A DNA stretch of 64,000 bases from Ptiloglossa arizonensis (Eukaryota > Arthropoda > Insecta > Hymenoptera > Colletidae). Where the stretch lies: NCBI RefSeq assembly GCF_051014685.1, contig NW_027479034.1:62001-126000 (forward strand), in the 5' to 3' direction. The notes under the pieces are model-generated. The model worked only from the letters and a program-made list of their open reading frames with translations, searched no databases and was not told the DNA's origin. A program made the translations under genes and the position numbers. How positions within the stretch are numbered: position 1 is the first letter of the stretch; the number at the start of each line of letters is the position of its first letter. Positions 24,701 to 38,724 of this stretch are shown here, piece after piece.

Positions 24701-25990
24701 TAGCAGTTTGGATGTAAGAAACGCTTGAGAAACTCAAAATTTTCGCAGTTATGATGCTCGAAACGAGTAACTAGAACGGCCTAGGGGAAAAGTACGGATA
24801 CCGTTGTAATCGGGCGAGTTTCTACTTTCAGATGCAACAAAAATATTGCGGATTGATCAATCCGTTCGCGAGATATGGCAGTTTGGAGACAAGAAACGCT
24901 TGAGATCCTCAAAATTTTCGCAGTTCTGATGCTCGAAACGAATGACTAGAACGGCCTAGGGGAGAGGTACGCATACATTTGTAATCGGGCGAGTTTCTAC
25001 TTTCAAATGCAACAGAAATTTTGCGGATTGGTCAATCCGTTCGCGAGATATGGCAGTTTGGAGGTAAGAAACGCTTGAGAAACTCAAAATTTTCGCAGTT
25101 CTGATGCTCGAAACGAATAACTGGAACGGCCTAGGGGAAAACTACACATACCGTTGTAATCGGACGAGTTTCTACTTTCAGATGCAACAGAAATTTTGCG
25201 GATTGGTCAATCCGTTCGTGAGATATGGCAGTTTGGAGATAAGAAACGCTTGAGAAACTCAAAATTTTCGCAGTTCTGATGCTCGAAACGAATGACTAGA
25301 ACGGCCTAGGGGAGAAGTACGCATACCGTAGTAATCGGGCGAGTTTCTACTTTCAAATGCAACAGAAATTTTGCGGATTGGTCAATCCGTTCGCGAGATA
25401 TGGCCGTTTGGATGTAAGAAACGCTTTAGAAACTCAAAATTTTCGCAGTTCTGATGCTCGAAACGAATGACTAGAACGGCCTAGGGGAGAAGTACGCATA
25501 CCGTTGTAATCGGGCGAGTTTCTACTTTCTGATGCATCAGAAATTTTGCGGATTGGTCAATCCGTTCGCGAGATATGGCCGTTTGGATGTAAGAAACGCT
25601 TTAGAAACTCAAAATTTTCGCAGTTCTGATGCTCGAAACGAATAAGTAGAACGGCCTAGGGGAAAACTACACATACCGTTGTATTCGGGCGAGTTTCTAC
25701 TTTCAGATGCAATAGAAATTTTGCGGATTGGTCAATCCGTTCGCGAGATATGGCAGTTTGGAGGTAAGAAACGCTTGAGAAACTCAAAATTTTTGCAGCT
25801 CTGATGCTCGAAACGAATAACTGGAACGGCCTAGGGGAAAACTACACATACCGTTGTAATCGGGCGAGTTTCTACTTTCAGATGCAACAGAAATTTTGCG
25901 GATTGGTCAATCCGTTCGCGAGATATGGCCGTTTGGATGTAAGAAACGCTTTAGAAACTCAAAATTTTCGCAGTTCTGATGCTCGAAACG
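24701..25990 (+). repeat. Segment that recurs about 14.3 and 17.3 kb downstream
   Basis: This stretch carries the rare markers ATACATTTGT (24973), CGGACGAG, CCGTAGTAATCGG, CTTTCTGATGCATC (25525), GTATTCGGG and AAATTTTTGCAGCTC. The same ordered set occurs at about 39238-40468 (offset 14348 = 82 monomers less 2 bp) and, from CTTTCTGATG onward, at 42846-43440. The 2-bp shortfall is exactly the two 1-bp losses lying between. It is satellite throughout. Confidence 0.85.
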
Positions 25991-28900
25991 AATAAGTAGA
26001 ACGGCCTAGGGGAAAACTACACATACCGTTGTAATCGGGCGAGTTTCTACTTTCAGATGCATCAGAAATTTTGCGGATTGGTCAATCCGTTCGCGAGATA
26101 TGGCCGTTTGGATGTAAGAAACGCTTTTGAAACTCAAAATTTTCGCAGTTCTGATACTCGAAACGAATGACTAGAACGGCCTAGGGGAGAAGTACGCCTA
26201 CAGTTGTAATCGGGCGAGTTTCTACTTTCAGATGCAAGAGAAATTTTGCGAATTGGTCAATCCGTTCGCGAGATATGGCAGTTTGGAGGTAAGAAACGTT
26301 TGAGAAACTCAAAATTTTCGCAGTTCTGATGCTCGAAACGAATAACTGGAACGGCCTAGGGGAAAACTACACATACCGTTGTAATCGGGCGAGTTTCTAC
26401 TTTCAGATGCAACAGAAATTTTGCGGATTGGTCAATCCGTTCGCGAGATATGGCCGTTTGGATGTAAGAAACGCTTTAGAAACTCAAAATTTTCGCCGTT
26501 CTGATGCTCGAAACGAATAAGTAGAACGGCCTAGGGGAAAACTACACATACCGTTGTAATCGGGCGAGTTTCTACTTTCAGATGCAATAGAAATTTTGAG
26601 GATTGGTCAATCCGTTCGCGAGATGTGGCAGTTTGGATGTAAGAAACGCTTGAGAAACTCAAAATTTTCGCAGTTATGATGCTCGAAACGAGTAACTAGA
26701 ACGGCCTAGGGGAAAAGTACGGATACCGTTGTACTCGGGCGAGTTTCTACTTTCAGATGCAACAAAAATTTTGCGGATTGATCAATCCGTTCGCGAGATA
26801 TGGCAGTTTGGAGACAAGAAACGCTTGAGATCCTCAAAATTTTCGCAGTTCTGATGCTCGAAACGAATAAGTAGAACGGCCTAGGGGAAAACTACACATA
26901 CCGTTGTAATCGGGCGTGTTTCTACTTTCAGATGCAATAGAAATTTTGCGGATTGGTCAATCCGTTCGCGAGATGTGGCAGTTTGGATGTCAGAAACGCT
27001 TGAGAAACTCAAAATTTTCGCAATTATGATGCTCTAAACGAGTAACTAGAACGGCCTAGGGGAAAAGTACGGATACCGTTGTAATCGGGCGAGTTTCTAC
27101 TGTCAGATGCAACAAAAATTTTGCGGATTGATCAATCCGTTCGCGAGATATGGCAGTTTGGAGATAAGAAACGCTTGAGAACCTCAAAATTTTCGCAGTT
27201 CTGATGCTCGAAACGAATGACTAGAACGGCCTAGGGGAGAAGTACGCATACAGTTGTAATCGGGCGAGTTTCTACTTTCAAATGCATCAGAAATTTTGCG
27301 GATTGGTCAATCCGTTCGCGATATATGCCCGTTTGGATGTAAGAAACGCTTTAGAAACTCAAAATTTTCGCCGTTCTGATGCTCGAAACGAATAAGTAGA
27401 ACGGCCTAGGGGAAAACTACACATACCGTTGTAATCGGGCGAGTTTCTACTTTCAGATGCAATAGAAATTTTGCGGATTGGTCAATCCGTTCGCGAGATG
27501 TGGCAGTTTGGATGTAAGAAACGCTTGAGAAACTCAAAATTTTCGCAGTTATGATGCTCGAAACGAGTAACTAGAACGGCCTAGGGGAAAAGTACGGATA
27601 CCGTTGTAATCGGGCGAGTTTCTACTTTCAGATGCAACAAAAATTTTGCGGATTGATCAATCCTTTCGCGAGATATGGCAGTTTGGAGACAAGAAACGCT
27701 TGAGATCCTCAAAATTTTCGCAGTTCTGATGCTCGAAACGAATAAGTAGAACGGCCTAGGGGAAAACTACACTTACCGTTGTAATCGGGCGTGTTTCTAC
27801 TTTCAGATGCAATAGAAATTTTGCGGATTGGTCAATCCGTTCGCGAGATGTGGCAGTTTGGATGTAAGAAACGCTTGAGAAACTCAAAATTTTCGCAATT
27901 ATGATGCTCGAAACGAGTAACTAGAACGGCCGAGGGGAAAAGTACGGATACCGTTGTAATCGGGCGAGTTTCTACTGTCAGATGCAACAAAAATTTTGCG
28001 GATTGATCAATCCGTTCGCGAGATATGGCAGTTTGGAGATAAGAAACGCTTGAGAACCTCAAAATTTTCGCAGTTCTGATGCTCGAAACGAATGACTAGA
28101 ACGGCCTAGGGGAGAAGTACGCATACAGTTGTAATCGGGCGAGTTTCTACTTTCAAATGCAACAGAAATTTTGCGGATTGGTCAATCCGTTCGCGAGATA
28201 TGGCCGTTTGGATGTAAGAAACGCTTTTGAAACTCAAAATTTTCGCCGTTCTGATGCTCGAAACGAATAAGTAGAACGGCCTAGGGGAGAAGTACGCCTA
28301 CAGTTGTAATCGGGCGAGTTTCTACTTTCAGATGCAAGAGAAATTTTGCGGATTGGTCAATCCGTTCGCGAGATATGGCAGTTTGGAGGTAAGAAACGTT
28401 TGAGAAACTCAAAATTTTCGCAGTTCTGATGCTCGAAACGAATAACTGGAACGGCCTAGGGGAAAACTACACATACCGTTGTAATCGGGCGAGTTTCTAC
28501 TTTCAGATGCAACAGAAATTTTGCGGATTGGTCAATCCGTTCGCGAGATATGGCCGTTTGGATGTAAGAAACGCTTTAGAAACTCAAAATTTTCGCCGTT
28601 CTGATGCTCGAAACGAATAAGTAGAACGGCCTAGGGGAAAACTACACATACCGTTGTAATCGGGCGAGTTTCTACTTTCAGATGCATCAGAAATTTTGCG
28701 GATTGGTCAATCCGTTCGCGAGATATGGCCGTTTGGATGTAAGAAACGCTTTTGAAACTCAAAATTTTCGCAGTTCTGATACTCGAAACGAATGACTAGA
28801 ACGGCCTAGGGGAGAAGTACGCCTACAGTTGTAATCGGGCGAGTTTCTACTTTCAGATGCAAGAGAAATTTTGCGAATTGGTCAATCCGTTCGCGAGATA

Positions 28901-31240
28901 TGGCAGTTTGGAGGTAAGAAACGTTTGAGAAACTCAAAATTTTCGCAGTTCTGATGCTCGAAACGAATAACTGGAACGGCCTAGGGGAAAACTACACATA
29001 CCGTTGTAATCGGGCGAGTTTCTACTTTCAGATGCAACAGAAATTTTGCGGATTGGTCAATCCGTTCGCGAGATATGGCCGTTTGGATGTAAGAAACGCT
29101 TTAGAAACTCAAAATTTTCGCCGTTCTGATGCTCGAAACGAATAAGTAGAACGGCCTAGGGGAAAACTACACATACCGTTGTAATCGGGCGAGTTTCTAC
29201 TTTCAGATGCAATAGAAATTTTGAGGATTGGTCAATCCGTTCGCGAGATGTGGCAGTTTGGATGTAAGAAACGCTTGAGAAACTCAAAATTTTCGCAGTT
29301 ATGATGCTCGAAACGAGTAACTAGAACGGCCTAGGGGAAAAGTACGGATACCGTTGTAATCGGGCGAGTTTCTACTTTCAGATGCAACAAAAATTTTGCG
29401 GATTGATCAATCCGTTCGCGAGATATGGCAGTTTGGAGACAAGAAACGCTTGAGATCCTCAAAATTTTCGCAGTTCTGATGCTCGAAACGAATAAGTAGA
29501 ACGGCCTAGGGGAAAACTACACATACCGTTGTAATCGGGCGTGTTTCTACTTTCAGATGCAATAGAAATTTTGCGGATTGGTCAATCCGTTCGCGAGATG
29601 TGGCAGTTTGGATGTCAGAAACGCTTGAGAAACTCAAAATTTTCGCAATTATGATGCTCTAAACGAGTAACTAGAACGGCCTAGGGGAAAAGTACGGATA
29701 CCGTTGTAATCGGGCGAGTTTCTACTGTCAGATGCAACAAAAATTTTGCGGATTGATCAATCCGTTCGCGAGATATGGCAGTTTGGAGATAAGAAACGCT
29801 TGAGAACCTCAAAATTTTCGCAGTTCTGATGCTCGAAACGAATGACTAGAACGGCCTAGGGGAGAAGTACGCATACAGTTGTAATCGGGCGAGTTTCTAC
29901 TTTCAAATGCATCAGAAATTTTGCGGATTGGTCAATCCGTTCGCGATATATGCCCGTTTGGATGTAAGAAACGCTTTAGAAACTCAAAATTTTCGCCGTT
30001 CTGATGCTCGAAACGAATAAGTAGAACGGCCTAGGGGAAAACTACACATACCGTTGTAATCGGGCGAGTTTCTACTTTCAGATGCAATAGAAATTTTGCG
30101 GATTGGTCAATCCGTTCGCGAGATGTGGCAGTTTGGATGTAAGAAACGCTTGAGAAACTCAAAATTTTCGCAGTTATGATGCTCGAAACGAGTAACTAGA
30201 ACGGCCTAGGGGAAAAGTACGGATACCGTTGTAATCGGGCGAGTTTCTACTTTCAGATGCAACAAAAATTTTGCGGATTGATCAATCCTTTCGCGAGATA
30301 TGGCAGTTTGGAGACAAGAAACGCTTGAGATCCTCAAAATTTTCGCAGTTCTGATGCTCGAAACGAATAAGTAGAACGGCCTAGGGGAAAACTACACTTA
30401 CCGTTGTAATCGGGCGTGTTTCTACTTTCAGATGCAATAGAAATTTTGCGGATTGGTCAATCCGTTCGCGAGATGTGGCAGTTTGGATGTAAGAAACGCT
30501 TGAGAAACTCAAAATTTTCGCAATTATGATGCTCGAAACGAGTAACTAGAACGGCCGAGGGGAAAAGTACGGATACCGTTGTAATCGGGCGAGTTTCTAC
30601 TGTCAGATGCAACAAAAATTTTGCGGATTGATCAATCCGTTCGCGAGATATGGCAGTTTGGAGATAAGAAACGCTTGAGAACCTCAAAATTTTCGCAGTT
30701 CTGATGCTCGAAACGAATGACTAGAACGGCCTAGGGGAGAAGTACGCATACAGTTGTAATCGGGCGAGTTTCTACTTTCAAATGCAACAGAAATTTTGCG
30801 GATTGGTCAATCCGTTCGCGAGATATGGCCGTTTGGATGTAAGAAACGCTTTTGAAACTCAAAATTTTCGCCGTTCTGATGCTCGAAACGAATAAGTAGA
30901 ACGGCCTAGGGGAGAAGTACGCCTACAGTTGTAATCGGGCGAGTTTCTACTTTCAGATGCAAGAGAAATTTTGCGGATTGGTCAATCCGTTCGCGAGATA
31001 TGGCAGTTTGGAGGTAAGAAACGTTTGAGAAACTCAAAATTTTCGCAGTTCTGATGCTCGAAACGAATAACTGGAACGGCCTAGGGGAAAACTACACATA
31101 CCGTTGTAATCGGGCGAGTTTCTACTTTCAGATGCAACAGAAATTTTGCGGATTGGTCAATCCGTTCGCGAGATATGGCCGTTTGGATGTAAGAAACGCT
31201 TTAGAAACTCAAAATTTTCGCCGTTCTGATGCTCGAAACG
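25991..31240 (+). repeat. 15-monomer HOR (2625 bp), two adjacent copies
   Basis: Two copies, about 25991-28615 and 28616-31240, share many private markers: CTGATACTCG (26151, 28776), TTGCGAATTGG, GCTCTAAACG (27031, 29656), GATATATGCCCG (27321, 29946) and ACACTTACCG (27771, 30396). By eye I see one clear difference, C at 26734 where the second copy has A. Read by class from the copy at 25816, the order is A B D A B C B C D B C B C D B. The class A monomer overlapping the left limit differs (CAGTTC versus CCGTTC near 25968), which fixes the start approximately. Confidence 0.9.
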
Positions 31241-33420
31241 AATAAGTAGAACGGCCTAGGGGAAAACTACACATACCGTTGTAATCGGGCGTGTTTCTAC
31301 TTTCAGATGCAATAGAAATTTTGCGGATTGGTCAATCCGTTCGCGAGATGTGGCAGTTTGGATGTCAGAAACGCTTGAGAAACTCAAAATTTTCGCAATT
31401 ATGATGCTCGAAACGAGTAACTAGAACGGCCTAGGGGAAAAGTACGGATACCGTTGTAATCGGGCGAGTTTCTACTGTCAGATGCAACAAAAATTTTGCG
31501 GATTGATCAATCCGTTCGCGAGATATGGCAGTTTGGAGATAAGAAACGCTTGAGAACCTCAAAATTTTCGCAGTTCTGATGCTCGAAACGAATGACTAGA
31601 ACGGCCTAGGGGAGAAGTACGCATACAGTTGTAATCGGGCGAGTTTCTACTTTCAAATGCATCAGAAATTTTGCGGATTGGTCAATCCGTTCGCGATATA
31701 TGGCCGTTTGGATGTAAGAAACGCTTTAGAAACTCAAAATTTTCGCCGTTCTGATGCTCGAAACGAATAAGTAGAACGGCCTAGGGGAAAACTACACATA
31801 CCGTTGTAATCGGGCGAGTTTCTACTTTCAGATGCAATAGAAATTTTGCGGATTGGTCAATCCGTTCGCGAGATGTGGCAGTTTGGATGTAAGAAACGCT
31901 TGAGAAACTCAAAATTTTCGCAGTTATGATGCTCGAAACGAGTAACTAGAACGGCCTAGGGGAAAAGTACGGATACCGTTGTAATCGGGCGAGTTTCTAC
32001 TTTCAGATGCAACAAAAATTTTGCGGATTGATCAATCCTTTCGCGAGATATGGCAGTTTGGAGACAAGAAACGCTTGAGATCCTCAAAATTTTCGCAGTT
32101 CTGATGCTCGAAACGAATAAGTAGAACGGCCTAGGGGAAAACTACACTTACCGTTGTAATCGGGCGTGTTTCTACTTTCAGATGCAATAGAAATTTTGCG
32201 GATTGGTCAATCCGTTCGCGAGATGTGGCAGTTTGGATGTAAGAAACGCTTGAGAAACTCAAAATTTTCGCAATTATGATGCTCGAAACGAGTAACTAGA
32301 ACGGCCGAGGGGAAAAGTACGGATACCGTTGTAATCGGGCGAGTTTCTACTGTCAGATGCAACAAAAATTTTGCGGATTGATCAATCCGTTCGCGAGATA
32401 TGGCAGTTTGGAGATAAGAAACGCTTGAGAACCTCAAAATTTTCGCAGTTCTGATGCTCGAAACGAATGACTAGAACGGCCTAGGGGAGAAGTACGCATA
32501 CAGTTGTAATCGGGCGAGTTTCTACTTTCAAATGCAACAGAAATTTTGCGGATTGGTCAATCCGTTCGCGATATATGGCCGTTTGGATGTAAGAAACGCT
32601 TTAGAAACTCAAAATTTTCGCCGTTCTGATGCTCGAAACGAATAAGTAGAACGGCCTAGGGGAAAACTACACATACCGTTGTAATCGGGCGAGTTTCTAC
32701 TTTCAGATGCAATAGAAATTTTGCGGATTGGTCAATCCGTTCGCGAGATGTGGCAGTTTGGATGTAAGAAACGCTTGAGAAACTCAAAATTTTCGCAGTT
32801 ATGATGCTCGAAACGAGTAACTAGAACGGCCTAGGGGAAAAGTACGGATACCGTTGTAATCGGGCGAGTTTCTACTTTCAGATGCAACAAAAATTTTGCG
32901 GATTGATCAATCCTTTCGCGAGATATGGCAGTTTGGAGACAAGAAACGCTTGAGATCCTCAAAATTTTCGCAGTTCTGATGCTCGAAACGAATAAGTAGA
33001 ACGGCCTAGGGGAAAACTACACATACCGTTGTAATCGGGCGTGTTTCTACTTTCAGATGCAATAGAAATTTTGCGGATTGGTCAATCCGTTCGCGAGATG
33101 TGGCAGTTTGGATGTAAGAAACGCTTGAGAAACTCAAAATTTTCGCAATTATGATGCTCGAAACGAGTAACTAGAACGGCCGAGGGGAAAAGTACGGATA
33201 CCGTTGTAATCGGGCGAGTTTCTACTGTCAGATGCAACAAAAATTTTGCGGATTGATCAATCCGTTCGCGAGATATGGCAGTTTGGAGATAAGAAACGCT
33301 TGAGAACCTCAAAATTTTCGCAGTTCTGATGCTCGAAACGAATGACTAGAACGGCCTAGGGGAGAAGTACGCATACAGTTGTAATCGGGCGAGTTTCTAC
33401 TTTCAAATGCAACAGAAATT
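31241..33420 (+). repeat. Shortened 10-mer and 5-mer derivatives of the 15-mer
   Basis: After the second 15-mer the order jumps. From about 31290 the sequence matches 29540 onward (offset 1750, 10 monomers), so five monomers are missing relative to the previous units. The marker ACACTTACCG recurs at 32146 but GATATATGCCCG reads GGCCG. A further 5-mer step (875 bp) then repeats the segment around 32207 at 33082. This looks like the decayed end of the 15-mer block. Confidence 0.8.
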
Positions 33421-33674
33421 TTGCGGATTGGTCAATCCGTTCGCGAGATATGGCAGTTTGGAGACAAGAAACGCTTGAGATCCTCAAAATTTTCGCAGTT
33501 CTGATGCTCGAAACGAATGACTAGAACGGCCTAGGGGAGAGGTACGCATACATTTGTAATCGGGCGAGTTTCTACTTTCAAATGCAACAGAAATTTTGCG
33601 GATTGGTCAATCCGTTCGCGAGATATGGCAGTTTGGAGGTAAGAAACGCTTGAGAAACTCAAAATTTTCGCAGT
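33421..33674 (+). repeat. Class D monomers between two HOR domains
   Basis: These one and a half monomers carry GAGACAAG, GAGATCCTC and ATACATTTGT (33548), the same combination as at 24.9, 39.3, 41.6 and 42.3 kb. They lie at the junction between the CCGAGG-bearing domain and the 2624-bp HOR domain. Confidence 0.7.
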
Positions 33675-35559
33675 TCTGATGCTCGAAACGAATAACTGGA
33701 ACGGCCTAGGGGAAAACTACACATACCGTTGTAATCGGGCGAGTTTCTACTTTCAGATGCAACAGAAATTTTGCGGATTGGTCAATCCGTTCGCGAGATA
33801 TGGCCGTTTGGATGTAAGAAACGCTTTAGAAACTCAAAATTTTCGCAGTTCTGATGCTCGAAACGAATAAGTAGAACGGCCTAGGGGAAAACTACACATA
33901 CCGTTGTAATCGGGCGAGTTTCTACTTTCAGATGCATCAGAAATTTTGCGGATTGGTCAATCCGTTCGCGAGATATGGCCGTTTGGATGTAAGAAACGCT
34001 TTTGAAACTCAAAATTTTCGCCGTTCTGATGCTCGAAACGAATAAGTAGAACGGCCTAGGGGAAAACTACACATACAGTTGTAATCGGGCGAGTTTCTAC
34101 TTTCAAATGCAACAGAAATTTTGCGGATTGGTCAATCCGTTCGCGAGATATGGCAGTTTGGAGGTAAGAAACGCTTGAGAAACTCAAAATTTTCGCAGTT
34201 CTGATGCTCGAAACGAATAACTGGAACGGCCTAGGGGAAAACTACACATACCGTTGTAATCGGACGAGTTTCTACTTTCAGATGCAACAGAAATTTTGCG
34301 GATTGGTCAATCCGTTCGTGAGATATGGCAGTTTGGAGATAAGAAACGCTTGAGAAACTCAAAATTTTAGCAGTTCTGATGCTCGAAACGAATGACTAGA
34401 ACGGCCTAGGGGAGAAGTACGCATACCGTTGTAATTGGGCGAGTTTCTACTTTCAGATGCATCAGAAATTTTGCGGATTGGTCAATCCGTTCGCGAGATA
34501 TGGCCGTTTGGATGTAAGAAACGCTTTAGAAACTCAAAATTTTTGCAGTTCTGATGCTCGAAACGAATAAGTAGAACGGCCTAGGGGAAAACTACACATA
34601 CCGTTGTAATCGGGCGAGTTTCTACTTTCAGATGCAATGGAAATTTTGCGGATTGGTCAATCCGTTCGCGAGATATGGCAGTTTGGAGGTAAGAAACACT
34701 TGAGAAACTCAAAATTTTCGCAGCTCTGATGCTCGAAACGAATAACTGGAACGGCCTAGGGGAAAACTACACATACCGTTGTAATCGGGCGAGTTTCAAC
34801 TTTCAGATGCAACAGAAATTTTGCGGATTGGTCAATCCGTTCGCGAGATATGGCCGTTTGGATGTAAGAAACGCTTTAGAAACTCAAAATTTTCGCAGTC
34901 CTGATGCTCGAAACGAATAAGTAGAACGGCCTAGGGGAAAACTACACATACCGTTGTAATCGGGCGAGTTTCTACTTTCAGATGCAATAGAAATTTTGCG
35001 GATTGGTCAATCCGTTCGCGAGATGTGGTAGTTTGGATGTAAGAAACGCTTGAGAAACTCAAAATTTTCGCAATTATGATGCTCGAAACGAGTAACTAGA
35101 ACGGCCTAGGGGAAAACTACACATACCGTTGTAATCGGGCGAGTTTCTACTTTCAGATGCAACAGAAATTTTGCGGATTGGTCAATCCGTTCGCGAGATA
35201 TGGCCGTTTGGATGTAAGAAACGCTTTAGAAACTCAAAATTTTCGCAGTTCTGATGCTCGAAACGAATAAGTAGAACGGCCTAGGGGAAAACTACACATA
35301 CCGTTGTAATCGGGCGAGTTTCTACTTTCAGATGCAATAGAAATTTTGCGGATTGGTCAATCCGTTCGCGAGATGTGGTAGTTTGGATGTAAGAATCGCT
35401 TGAGAAACTCAAAATTTTCGCAATTATGATGCTCGAAACGAGTAACTAGAACGGCCTAGGGGAAAAGTACGGATACCGTTGTAATCGGGCGAGTTTCTAC
35501 TTTCAGATGCAACAAAAATTTTGCGGATTGATCAATCCGTTCGCGAGATATGGCAGTTT

Positions 35560-35561
35560 TT
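35560..35561 (+). other. GGA-to-TT change, HOR copy 1 (1 bp lost)
   Basis: CAGTTTGGAGATAAG becomes CAGTTTTTGATAAG, a compound change that shortens the monomer to 174 bp. Such a specific change is unlikely to arise four times, so it marks common descent of the four 2624-bp units. Confidence 0.95.
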
Positions 35562-38183
35562 GATAAGAAACGCTTGAGAACCTCAAAATTTTCGCAGTTC
35601 TGATGCTCGAAACGAATGACTAGAACGGCCTAGGGGAGAAGTACGCCTACAGTTGTAATCGGGCGAGTTTCTACTTTCAGATGCAATAGAAATTTTGCGG
35701 ATTGGTCAATCCGTTCGCGAGATATGGCAGTTTGGAGGTAAGAAACGCTTGAGAAACTCAAAATTTTCGCAGTTCTGATGCTCGAAACGAATAAGTAGAA
35801 CGGCCTAGGGGAAAACTACACATACCGTTGTAATCGGGCGAGTTTCTACTTTCAGATGCAATAGAAATTTTGCGGATTGGTCAATCCGTTCGGGAGATGT
35901 TGCAGTTTGGATGTAAGAAACGCTTGAGAAACTCAAAATTTTCGCAGTTATGATGCTCGAAACGAGTGACTAGAACGGCCTAGGGGAAAAGTACGGATAC
36001 CGTTGTAATCGGGCGAGTTTCTACTTTCAGACGCAACAAAAATTTTGCGGATTGATTAATCCGTTCGCGAGATATGGCAGTTTGGAGACAAGAAACGCTT
36101 GAGATCCTCAAAATTTTCGCAGTTCTGATGCTCGAAACGAATAACTGGAACGGCCTAGGGGAAAACTACACATACCGTTGTAATCGGACGAGTTTCTACT
36201 TTCAGATGCAACAGAAATTTTGCGGATTGGTCAATCCGTTCGTGAGATATGGCAGTTTGGAGATAAGAAACGCTTGAGAAACTCAAAATTTTTGCAGCTC
36301 TGATGCTCGAAACGAATAACTGGAACGGCCTAGGGGAAAACTACACATACCGTTGTAATCGGGCGAGTTTCTACTTTCAGATGCAACAGAAATTTTGCGG
36401 ATTGGTCAATCCGTTCGCGAGATATGGCCGTTTGGATGTAAGAAACGCTTTAGAAACTCAAAATTTTCGCAGTTCTGATGCTCGAAACGAATAAGTAGAA
36501 CGGCCTAGGGGAAAACTACACATACCGTTGTAATCGGGCGAGTTTCTACTTTCAGATGCATCAGAAATTTTGCGGATTGGTCAATCCGTTCGCGAGATAT
36601 GGCCGTTTGGATGTAAGAAACGCTTTTGAAACTCAAAATTTTCGCCGTTCTGATGCTCGAAACGAATAAGTAGAACGGCCTAGGGGAAAACTACACATAC
36701 AGTTGTAATCGGGCGAGTTTCTACTTTCAAATGCAACAGAAATTTTGCGGATTGGTCAATCCGTTCGCGAGATATGGCAGTTTGGAGGTAAGAAACGCTT
36801 GAGAAACTCAAAATTTTCGCAGTTCTGATGCTCGAAACGAATAACTGGAACGGCCTAGGGGAAAACTACACATACCGTTGTAATCGGACGAGTTTCTACT
36901 TTCAGATGCAACAGAAATTTTGCGGATTGGTCAATCCGTTCGTGAGATATGGCAGTTTGGAGATAAGAAACGCTTGAGAAACTCAAAATTTTAGCAGTTC
37001 TGATGCTCGAAACGAATGACTAGAACGGCCTAGGGGAGAAGTACGCATACCGTTGTAATTGGGCGAGTTTCTACTTTCAGATGCATCAGAAATTTTGCGG
37101 ATTGGTCAATCCGTTCGCGAGATATGGCCGTTTGGATGTAAGAAACGCTTTAGAAACTCAAAATTTTCGCAGTTCTGATGCTCGAAACGAATAAGTAGAA
37201 CGGCCTAGGGGAAAACTACACATACCGTTGTAATCGGGCGAGTTTCTACTTTCAGATGCAATAGAAATTTTGCGGATTGGTCAATCCGTTCGCGAGATAT
37301 GGCAGTTTGGAGGTAAGAAACGCTTGAGAAACTCAAAATTTTCGCAGCTCTGATGCTCGAAACGAATAACTGGAACGGCCTAGGGGAAAACTACACATAC
37401 CGTTGTAATCGGGCGAGTTTCAACTTTCAGATGCAACAGAAATTTTGCGGATTGGTCAATCCGTTCGCGAGATATGGCCGTTTGGATGTAAGAAACGCTT
37501 TAGAAACTCAAAATTTTCGCAGTCCTGATGCTCGAAACGAATAAGTAGAACGGCCTAGGGGAAAACTACACATACCGTTGTAATCGGGCGAGTTTCTACT
37601 TTCAGATGCAATAGAAATTTTGCGGATTGGTCAATCCGTTCGCGAGATGTGGTAGTTTGGATGTAAGAAACGCTTGAGAAACTCAAAATTTTCGCAATTA
37701 TGATGCTCGAAACGAGTAACTAGAACGGCCTAGGGGAAAACTACACATACCGTTGTAATCGGGCGAGTTTCTACTTTCAGATGCAACAGAAATTTTGCGG
37801 ATTGGTCAATCCGTTCGCGAGATATGGCCGTTTGGATGTAAGAAACGCTTTAGAAACTCAAAATTTTCGCAGTTCTGATGCTCGAAACGAATAAGTAGAA
37901 CGGCCTAGGGGAAAACTACACATACCGTTGTAATCGGGCGAGTTTCTACTTTCAGATGCAATAGAAATTTTGCGGATTGGTCAATCCGTTCGCGAGATGT
38001 GGTAGTTTGGATGTAAGAAACGCTTGAGAAACTCAAAATTTTCGCAATTATGATGCTCGAAACGAGTAACTAGAACGGCCTAGGGGAAAAGTACGGATAC
38101 CGTTGTAATCGGGCGAGTTTCTACTTTCAGATGCAACAAAAATTTTGCGGATTGATCAATCCGTTCGCGAGATATGGCAGTTT

Positions 38184-38185
38184 TT
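38184..38185 (+). other. GGA-to-TT change, HOR copy 2
   Basis: Same compound change as at 35560, exactly 2624 bp downstream. Confidence 0.95.
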
Positions 38186-38724
38186 GATAAGAAACGCTTG
38201 AGAACCTCAAAATTTTCGCAGTTCTGATGCTCGAAACGAATGACTAGAACGGCCTAGGGGAGAAGTACGCCTACAGTTGTAATCGGGCGAGTTTCTACTT
38301 TCAGATGCAATAGAAATTTTGCGGATTGGTCAATCCGTTCGCGAGATATGGCAGTTTGGAGGTAAGAAACGCTTGAGAAACTCAAAATTTTCGCAGTTCT
38401 GATGCTCGAAACGAATAAGTAGAACGGCCTAGGGGAAAACTACACATACCGTTGTAATCGGGCGAGTTTCTACTTTCAGATGCAATAGAAATTTTGCGGA
38501 TTGGTCAATCCGTTCGGGAGATGTTGCAGTTTGGATGTAAGAAACGCTTGAGAAACTCAAAATTTTCGCAGTTATGATGCTCGAAACGAGTGACTAGAAC
38601 GGCCTAGGGGAAAAGTACGGATACCGTTGTAATCGGGCGAGTTTCTACTTTCAGACGCAACAAAAATTTTGCGGATTGATTAATCCGTTCGCGAGATATG
38701 GCAGTTTGGAGACAAGAAACGCTT

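Larger units (their letters stand above)
15582..33312. repeat. Zone holding all CCGAGG monomer variants
   Basis: Nearly every monomer has CCTAGG at phase 100-105. Fifteen copies read CCGAGG instead, for example near 15680, 15855, 16730, 17080, 19005, 24255, 27930, 30555, 32305 and 33180. All lie between 15.6 and 33.3 kb. The change removes a reverse-strand TAG, so each copy shows a 76-codon reverse open frame; these frames are a signature of the variant, not genes. The variant crosses three different HOR types (30-mer, 15-mer, 10-mer), so it links them by descent. Confidence 0.88.

Noticed and set aside
13307..33312. Sixteen reverse-strand open frames of 76 codons
   Set aside because: Each exists because one monomer lost the reverse-strand TAG in CCTAGG (CCGAGG in fifteen, CCTTGG at 13405). 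They track a point variant of the repeat and are not independent genes.
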